Assembly (NCBI GenBank): GCA_937926025.1
Contig: CALANQ010000019.1
Location: 1 to 9,431, forward strand
DNA from: an uncultured Acidimicrobiales bacterium
GTDB taxonomy: Bacteria > Actinomycetota > Acidimicrobiia > Acidimicrobiales > Iamiaceae
DNA: 9,431 bases
Direction: 5' to 3'
Position numbers and translations under genes: made by a program. The notes under the pieces are model-generated. The model did not search any database. It saw nothing but the letters and a program-made list of their open reading frames with translations, and was not told where the DNA came from. Of this stretch, positions 6,182 through 9,431 are shown piece after piece (position 1 is the first letter of the stretch; each line of letters begins with the position of its first letter).

Positions 6182-7950
6182 CAGTCGGCCTCCTGCCCTG
6201 CGCCGCGGGCCCGCTGGAACGGCGGGACCTGGACGTTCGAGTTGGACTGGCCGGCGGGGACCATCGGGAAGACCTTCTCGGCGGCATCGGTGCGGAACTC
6301 GATGACGACGGGCCGGTCGTCGATGGCGTTGGCCTTGTCGATGGTGGGCTGGATGTCGTCGGGGTGCTCGACCCGGAAGGCGACGCAGCCCATGGCCTCG
6401 GCCCACTTCACGTAGTCGGGCAGATCCGGCGACAGGTACACCTCGGAGTACCGCTCGTCGTAGAACATCTCCTGCCACTGGCGGACCATGCCCAGGTAGG
6501 CGTTGTTCAAGATGGCGATCTTCACCGGGATGCGCTCGGCGGCCGCCGTGACCAGCTCCTGGGCGGTCATCTGGAAGCAGCCGTCGCCGTCGATCGCCCA
6601 GACCATGCGGTCGGGGCGGCCCACCTTGGCGCCGATGGCAGCCGGGACCGAGAAGCCCATGGTGCCGAGGCCGCCGGAGTTGACCCACGTGTACGGGTGG
6701 CGGAACGTCCAGTACTGGCTGGCCCACATCTGGTGCTGGCCGACGCCGCTGGCGACGATGGTGTCCTCGGGGGCGGAGTCGCGGAGGGCCTCCAGGACCA
6801 TCTGCGGCTTGAGCAGCTCGCCCTCTTCCGGCGGCTCGTAGGCCAGCGGGTAGGTCTCCTGCCAGCCCGACAGGGTGGAGCGCCACGGCGTGATGTCGGG
6901 CTTGGTGGCGCCCTTGTCGATCTGGGCCTTGGCCTCGGCCACCAGCGCCTCGATGACCAGGCGGGCGTCGCCCACGATGGGCACGTCGGGCCGGCGGACC
7001 TTGCCCAGCTCGGCCGGGTCGATGTCGGCGTGGATGATCTTGGCGTGCGGGGCGAAGTTCGGGACCTTGCCGGTGACGCGGTCGTCGAACCGTGACCCGA
7101 GGGCGATCAGCAGATCGCTCTCCTGCATCGACATGATGGCGGTGTAGTTGCCGTGCATGCCCGGCATGCCGAGGCACAGCTCGTGGTCGTCCGGGAAGGC
7201 GCCCCGGGCCATGAGGGTGGTGACCACCGGGAACTCCAGCAGTTCGGCCAGCTCCCGCAGGGCCTCGGCGGCCCGGCCCTTGAGGATGCCGCCGCCCGCG
7301 TAGATGACCGGCCGCTCGGAGGCCAGCATCAGCTCGACGGCCTCCTTGATCTTGCGGGGGTGGCCGGCGGTCGTGGGCTTGTAGCCCGGGAGCGAAGCCG
7401 ACACCTCGTCGTCGGTGGGCCAGGTCCACTCCATGGCCGAGCGCGGGTTGGTGGGGTCGACGATGTCCTTCGGGATGTCGACCAGGACCGGGCCGGGACG
7501 GCCGGTGGTGGCGATGTGGAACGCCTGGCGGATGGCCATCGGGATGTCCTGCGCCTCGGTCACCAGGAAGTTGTGCTTGGTGACCGACTGGGTGATGCCC
7601 GTGATGTCGGCCTCCTGGAACGCATCGGTGCCGATGGCGGCCGTGGGCACCTGGCCCGTGATGCACACCATCGGCACCGAGTCCATGTAGGCGTCGGCCA
7701 GCGGCGTCACGATGTTGGTGGCGCCAGGCCCGCTGGTCACCATGGCGACGCCGGGCTTGCCGGTGGCGTGGGCGTAGCCCTCCGCCATGTGCCCGGCCCC
7801 CTGCTCGTGGCGCACGAGGATGTGGCGGATCGGCGAGTCGATGATCGGGTCGTACACCGGGAGGATGGCCCCACCGGGCAGGCCGAAGATGACCTCGACC
7901 CCTTCCATCTCCAGGCTCTTGATGAGCGCCTGGCCTCCGTTGAGCTTCAT
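6181..7950 (-). CDS. ilvB: Acetolactate synthase large (catalytic) subunit IlvB
   Basis: TPP-, Mg- and FAD-dependent enzyme that joins two pyruvates to acetolactate, or pyruvate and 2-oxobutyrate to acetohydroxybutyrate: the first common step of valine, leucine and isoleucine synthesis. The product is 589 aa, full length. It has VIFGLPGGAILPVYD (20-34), the catalytic Glu49 in RHEQGAGHMAEGYA, GQVPTAAIGTDAFQE (99-113), a central FAD-binding domain (about 190-350), and the TPP/Mg motif GDG (455-457) through NN (482-483). Pro102 and Trp492 match positions known for inhibitor sensitivity in plant and yeast enzymes, and both are the wild-type residue. The ATG at 7950 has AGAGGG 6 nt upstream. A ~200-nt leader with an attenuator precedes it, and ilvN follows with a one-base overlap. 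Confidence 0.97.
   Translation of the reverse strand: MKLNGGQALIKSLEMEGVEVIFGLPGGAILPVYDPIIDSPIRHILVRHEQGAGHMAEGYAHATGKPGVAMVTSGPGATNIVTPLADAYMDSVPMVCITGQVPTAAIGTDAFQEADITGITQSVTKHNFLVTEAQDIPMAIRQAFHIATTGRPGPVLVDIPKDIVDPTNPRSAMEWTWPTDDEVSASLPGYKPTTAGHPRKIKEAVELMLASERPVIYAGGGILKGRAAEALRELAELLEFPVVTTLMARGAFPDDHELCLGMPGMHGNYTAIMSMQESDLLIALGSRFDDRVTGKVPNFAPHAKIIHADIDPAELGKVRRPDVPIVGDARLVIEALVAEAKAQIDKGATKPDITPWRSTLSGWQETYPLAYEPPEEGELLKPQMVLEALRDSAPEDTIVASGVGQHQMWASQYWTFRHPYTWVNSGGLGTMGFSVPAAIGAKVGRPDRMVWAIDGDGCFQMTAQELVTAAAERIPVKIAILNNAYLGMVRQWQEMFYDERYSEVYLSPDLPDYVKWAEAMGCVAFRVEHPDDIQPTIDKANAIDDRPVVIEFRTDAAEKVFPMVPAGQSNSNVQVPPFQRARGAGQEAD
6189..6194 (-). promoter_or_regulatory. Strong Shine-Dalgarno of ilvN inside ilvB
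   Basis: AGGAGG on the minus strand, 7 nt before the ilvN ATG at 6181 and within the last codons of ilvB. It fixes the ilvN start and explains coupled translation of the two subunits. Confidence 0.85.
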
Positions 7951-7956
7951 GGGGTT

Positions 7957-7962
7957 CCCTCT
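7957..7962 (-). promoter_or_regulatory. Ribosome binding site of ilvB
   Basis: AGAGGG on the minus strand, 6 nt before the ATG at 7950. The upstream stretch 7963-8046 is the distal part of the ilvB leader. It contains no gene, and only a second copy of GCGTGCGC (8004-8011, minus) is notable there. Confidence 0.6.
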
Positions 7963-8046
7963 GGGATTCGTGCAGTGATCGTGCGGGTGAGCGGGTGGGC
8001 GGTGCGCACGCTCCCTGCAGTCTGCCCGAGGCGCAACCCGGCCCCG

Positions 8047-8079
8047 AAAACTGCGACGACCTCCCGATGTGGGAGGTCG
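8047..8079 (-). terminator. Attenuator terminator in the ilvB leader
   Basis: On the minus strand, CGACCTCCC (8071-8079), loop ACATC, GGGAGGTCG (8057-8065): a perfect 9-bp stem. A TTTT run (8047-8050) begins 7 nt after the stem. It sits 34 nt past the leader-peptide stop and about 100 nt before ilvB, where a transcription attenuator of a branched-chain amino acid operon is expected. The gap between stem and T-run is longer than in a canonical terminator. No strong antiterminator partner was found by eye. Confidence 0.6.
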
Positions 8080-8084
8080 AGGAA

Positions 8085-8114
8085 GCGCACGCGGCGGGTG
8101 AAGACGGCGTGCGC
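8085..8114 (-). other. Stop-proximal hairpin in the ilvB leader (pause or antiterminator hairpin)
   Basis: On the minus strand, GCGCACGC (8107-8114), which begins with the G of the leader peptide's TAG, pairs over 8 bp with GCGTGCGC (8085-8092) around a 14-nt loop. A ribosome stalled at the Leu-Val-Val-Leu codons (8120-8131) would cover the first arm and free the second. A competing pairing is TGAAGAC (8142-8148, in the leader peptide) with GTCTTCA (8099-8105, in the hairpin loop). Confidence 0.5.
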
Positions 8115-8152
8115 TACGTGAGTACTACGAGGCGGTGGGCGGTCTTCAGCAC
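8114..8152 (-). CDS. ilvB attenuator leader peptide, MLKTAHRLVVLT
   Basis: A 12-codon reading frame, GTG to TAG, coding for MLKTAHRLVVLT. Four consecutive codons are Leu-Val-Val-Leu (CTC GTA GTA CTC). GTA is an A-ending codon, unusual in DNA where third positions are nearly all G or C, and would make the ribosome sensitive to charged tRNA-Val. Known ilvB leader peptides of Corynebacterium and Streptomyces are similarly short with a Leu/Val-rich centre. The GTG is 7 nt after the -10 box of a good promoter and has no Shine-Dalgarno at normal spacing, so the peptide is probably translated from a leaderless mRNA. Its start overlaps the last codons of the VapB-like ORF in another frame. Confidence 0.7.
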   Translation of the reverse strand: MLKTAHRLVVLT

Positions 8153-8370
8153 GAGGGGAAGTATGACGGACCCTCCCCCATCTGGCAACCCGGTTCGGGT
8201 TCGGACCCGTCTCCGAGTGCACGCGCTCGTGCCGGTCGCGCCCGTTCCTCGTCGACGACCGCCCAGAACGCAGCATCGACCGACTCATCCAACGTCGCCG
8301 TCCCCAGGATCGACGCCGACCCCTCGGCAAGCTCGCGGTCGATGTCGACCACGATCACCTCGCGCGCCAC
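8146..8370 (-). CDS. Small VapB-like (ribbon-helix-helix) protein, orphan antitoxin candidate
   Basis: A 74-aa ORF with a GTG start only 7 nt after the ilvD stop and no Shine-Dalgarno, so it would depend on reinitiation after ilvD. Residues 5-38 follow the pattern of VapB-type antitoxins: a short strand (VIVVDIDREL), a helix (AEGSASILGT), then ATLDESVDAAFWAVVDEERA as the second helix. A basic stretch, RARPARARAL, follows at 43-52. The last ~20 residues (SEPEPGCQMGEGPSYFPSC) have no recognisable pattern and lie over the ilvB promoter. No VapC/PIN toxin follows in any frame before ilvB. It could be a solitary antitoxin, a remnant of a TA pair whose toxin was lost, or a DNA-binding regulator. 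The family assignment is by pattern memory and is tentative. Confidence 0.45.
   Translation of the reverse strand: MAREVIVVDIDRELAEGSASILGTATLDESVDAAFWAVVDEERARPARARALGDGSEPEPGCQMGEGPSYFPSC
8160..8188 (-). promoter_or_regulatory. Promoter of the ilvBN operon
   Basis: On the minus strand, TTGCCA (8183-8188, 5 of 6 to TTGACA), 17-nt spacer, CATACT (8160-8165, 4 of 6 to TATAAT). The expected start is about 7 nt further on, at the GTG of the leader peptide (8152). This is the best promoter match noticed in the window. It lies within the 3' end of the VapB-like ORF and separates ilvBN expression from ilvD. Confidence 0.7.
8187..8210. promoter_or_regulatory. Overlapping inverted repeats at the ilvB -35 box, operator candidate
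   Basis: Plus strand: AACCCG (8187-8192) with CGGGTT (8196-8201), and the same central CGGGT (8196-8200) with ACCCG (8205-8209). The first repeat overlaps the -35 hexamer by two bases. The direct repeat GTTCGG occurs twice (8193-8198 and 8199-8204). This could bind a repressor of ilvB or form a small RNA hairpin at the end of the ilvD transcript. Confidence 0.35.
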
Positions 8371-8377
8371 GACAGAG

Positions 8378-9431
8378 CTACTTGGTGTTGGTGATGGCGC
8401 CGGTCTCGGCGCCTTGCACGAGGCGGGCGTACTTGCCGAGGACGCCTTCGGTGTAGCGGGGCGGGTGGGGGGTCCAGCCCTGCTTCCGCTGCTCGAGCTC
8501 GGCCTCGTCGACCACCAGGTCGAGTTTGAACTGGTGGACGTCGATGACGATGCGGTCGCCGTCGCGGACGAACGCGATGGGGCCGCCGTCGACCGCCTCG
8601 GGGGCCACGTGGCCGATGCAGAAGCCCCACGTGCCGCCCGAGAAGCGACCGTCGGTGATGAGCGCGCAGTCCGAGCCGCGGCCCGCGCCCTTGAGCGCAC
8701 CGGTGATGGCCAGCATCTCGCGCATGCCCGGGCCGCCCTTGGGGCCTTCGTAGCGGATGACGATCACGGTGCCGGGCTGGATCTCCCCGGCGAGGATGGC
8801 GTCCATCGCCCCGTCCTCGCCGTCGAACACCCGGGCGGTGCCGTCGAACAGGAGCTGGTCGTCGGTGAGGCCGGCGACCTTCACCACCGAGCCGAGCGGG
8901 GCGAGCGTGCCCCGGAGGATGTTCAGCGCCCCCTCCGAGTGGATGGGGGCGTCGAGCGGGTGGACCACCACACCGTCGGGCGCGGGCGGGTTCACCTCGG
9001 CCAGGTTCTCGGCGATGGTCTTGCCGGTGACGGTGAGGCAGTCGCCGTGGAGCAGCCCGGCGTCGAGCAGCTCCTTCATGACCACCGGGACGCCGCCGAT
9101 GCGGTCGAGGTCGGTCATGTGGAACTTGCCACCCGGCTTCATGTCGGCGATGTGGGCGACCTTGGCGGCGATGCGGTTGAAGTCCTCGAGCTCCAGCGGC
9201 ACGTTCGCCTCGTTGGCGATGGCCAGCAGGTGCAGCACGGTGTTGGTGGAGCCGCCCAGGGCGTTGGTGACGGCGATGGCGTTCTCGAACGCCTTCTTGG
9301 TGAGGATGTCGCGCACGGTGATGCCGAGGCGCAGCAGGTTCATGACCGCTTCGCGGGCCTTGACGGCATCGTCGTCACGACGGGAATCGATGGCGGGCGG
9401 GCTGGCCGAGCCGGGCAGCGACAGGCCGATG
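8378..9431 (-). CDS. ilvD: Dihydroxy-acid dehydratase IlvD, C-terminal part (5' end outside window)
   Basis: Iron-sulfur dehydratase that converts 2,3-dihydroxy-isovalerate and -methylvalerate to the 2-oxo acids, third step of valine and isoleucine synthesis. About 350 C-terminal residues are present, from IGLSLPGSASPPA onward, out of the usual ~560-620. The N-terminal cluster-binding cysteines are outside. Visible motifs are LTKKAFENAIAV, ALGGSTNTVLHLLAIA, GGVPVVMKELLDAGLLHGD, RYEGPKGGPGMREML and DGRFSGGTWGFCIGHVAPEA, which holds the active-site serine of SGGT. The frame is open to the right edge, so the ATG at 9343 is internal and not the start. The frame ends at TAG, 7 nt before the VapB-like GTG. 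No terminator with a T-run follows, so some ilvD transcripts may read into ilvBN. Confidence 0.95.
   Translation of the reverse strand, partial: IGLSLPGSASPPAIDSRRDDDAVKAREAVMNLLRLGITVRDILTKKAFENAIAVTNALGGSTNTVLHLLAIANEANVPLELEDFNRIAAKVAHIADMKPGGKFHMTDLDRIGGVPVVMKELLDAGLLHGDCLTVTGKTIAENLAEVNPPAPDGVVVHPLDAPIHSEGALNILRGTLAPLGSVVKVAGLTDDQLLFDGTARVFDGEDGAMDAILAGEIQPGTVIVIRYEGPKGGPGMREMLAITGALKGAGRGSDCALITDGRFSGGTWGFCIGHVAPEAVDGGPIAFVRDGDRIVIDVHQFKLDLVVDEAELEQRKQGWTPHPPRYTEGVLGKYARLVQGAETGAITNTK

Noticed and set aside
4053..6305. A 750-codon plus-strand ORF antisense to the glycosyltransferase and ilvN
   Set aside because: Its composition is His/Arg/Gln/Pro-rich antisense translation, without domains or a ribosome binding site, and it covers two clearly coding minus-strand genes.
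6182..7666. Upstream extension of ilvN inside ilvB
   Set aside because: It is a low-complexity shadow of ilvB. IlvN homology begins at 6181, where a strong AGGAGG precedes the ATG.
7951..8152. T-box or branched-chain amino acid riboswitch in the ilvB leader
   Set aside because: No T-box sequence or specifier-loop arrangement is seen. The short LVVL peptide with a terminator explains the leader as ribosome-mediated attenuation.
7947..8330. 127-codon ORF across the ilvB leader on the minus strand
   Set aside because: It is Arg-rich, with no ribosome binding site or motifs, and runs through the promoter, leader peptide and terminator, which explain the region better.
1..9431. CRISPR arrays, insertion sequences, tRNA or rRNA genes
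   Set aside because: No regularly spaced repeats, transposase motifs, terminal inverted repeats, or tRNA/rRNA sequence were found on either strand by eye.

Overview
The window is very GC-rich, with third codon positions almost all G or C. It carries biosynthetic genes of the kind found in high-GC Actinomycetota: a mycobacterial-type SerC, MetY, an IlvB/IlvN pair and IlvD. The enzyme sequences resemble mycobacterial homologues from memory. The mix of leaderless starts with TANNNT -10 boxes also fits Actinomycetota. A deep-branching actinobacterium such as Acidimicrobiia is a guess; nothing in the window settles the class. No mobile element, CRISPR array, tRNA or rRNA was seen.

Layout from left to right. 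serC (74-1210, +) makes phosphoserine and is followed by a HupE/UreJ-type membrane metal permease (1299-1907, +). A short intergenic region (1908-2175) holds several hairpins, where these genes converge on metY (2176-3489, -), an O-acetylhomoserine sulfhydrylase. Divergent from metY is an unrecognised four-helix membrane protein (3578-4174, +). Its 3' end overlaps, tail to tail by 161 bp, the end of a GT-C/GT39-like membrane glycosyltransferase (4014-5504, -). The right 40% is a branched-chain amino acid cluster read leftward: ilvD (3' part only, running off the window), a small VapB-like ORF, then ilvB and ilvN.

The most informative region is the ilvD-ilvB gap (7951-8377). It contains a good sigma70-type promoter (TTGCCA, 17 nt, CATACT). 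Its expected start site falls on a GTG that opens a 12-codon leader peptide, MLKTAHRLVVLT, with a Leu-Val-Val-Leu run that includes two GTA codons. A hairpin at the leader stop codon and a terminator-like hairpin with a T-run follow, then about 95 nt more before ilvB. This is the architecture of ribosome-mediated attenuation of an acetolactate synthase operon, and the leader peptide itself appears to be translated from a leaderless transcript. The promoter and leader sit inside the 3' end of the VapB-like ORF, which has no VapC partner.

Several other genes (the HupE-like gene, metY, the glycosyltransferase) have a -10-like box 6 or 7 nt before the start codon and no Shine-Dalgarno sequence. 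ilvB, ilvN and the four-helix gene have a Shine-Dalgarno sequence instead. Most of the window is ordinary core metabolism. I do not see a clearly new multi-gene system; the attenuator and the orphan antitoxin-like gene are the best candidates for a second look.
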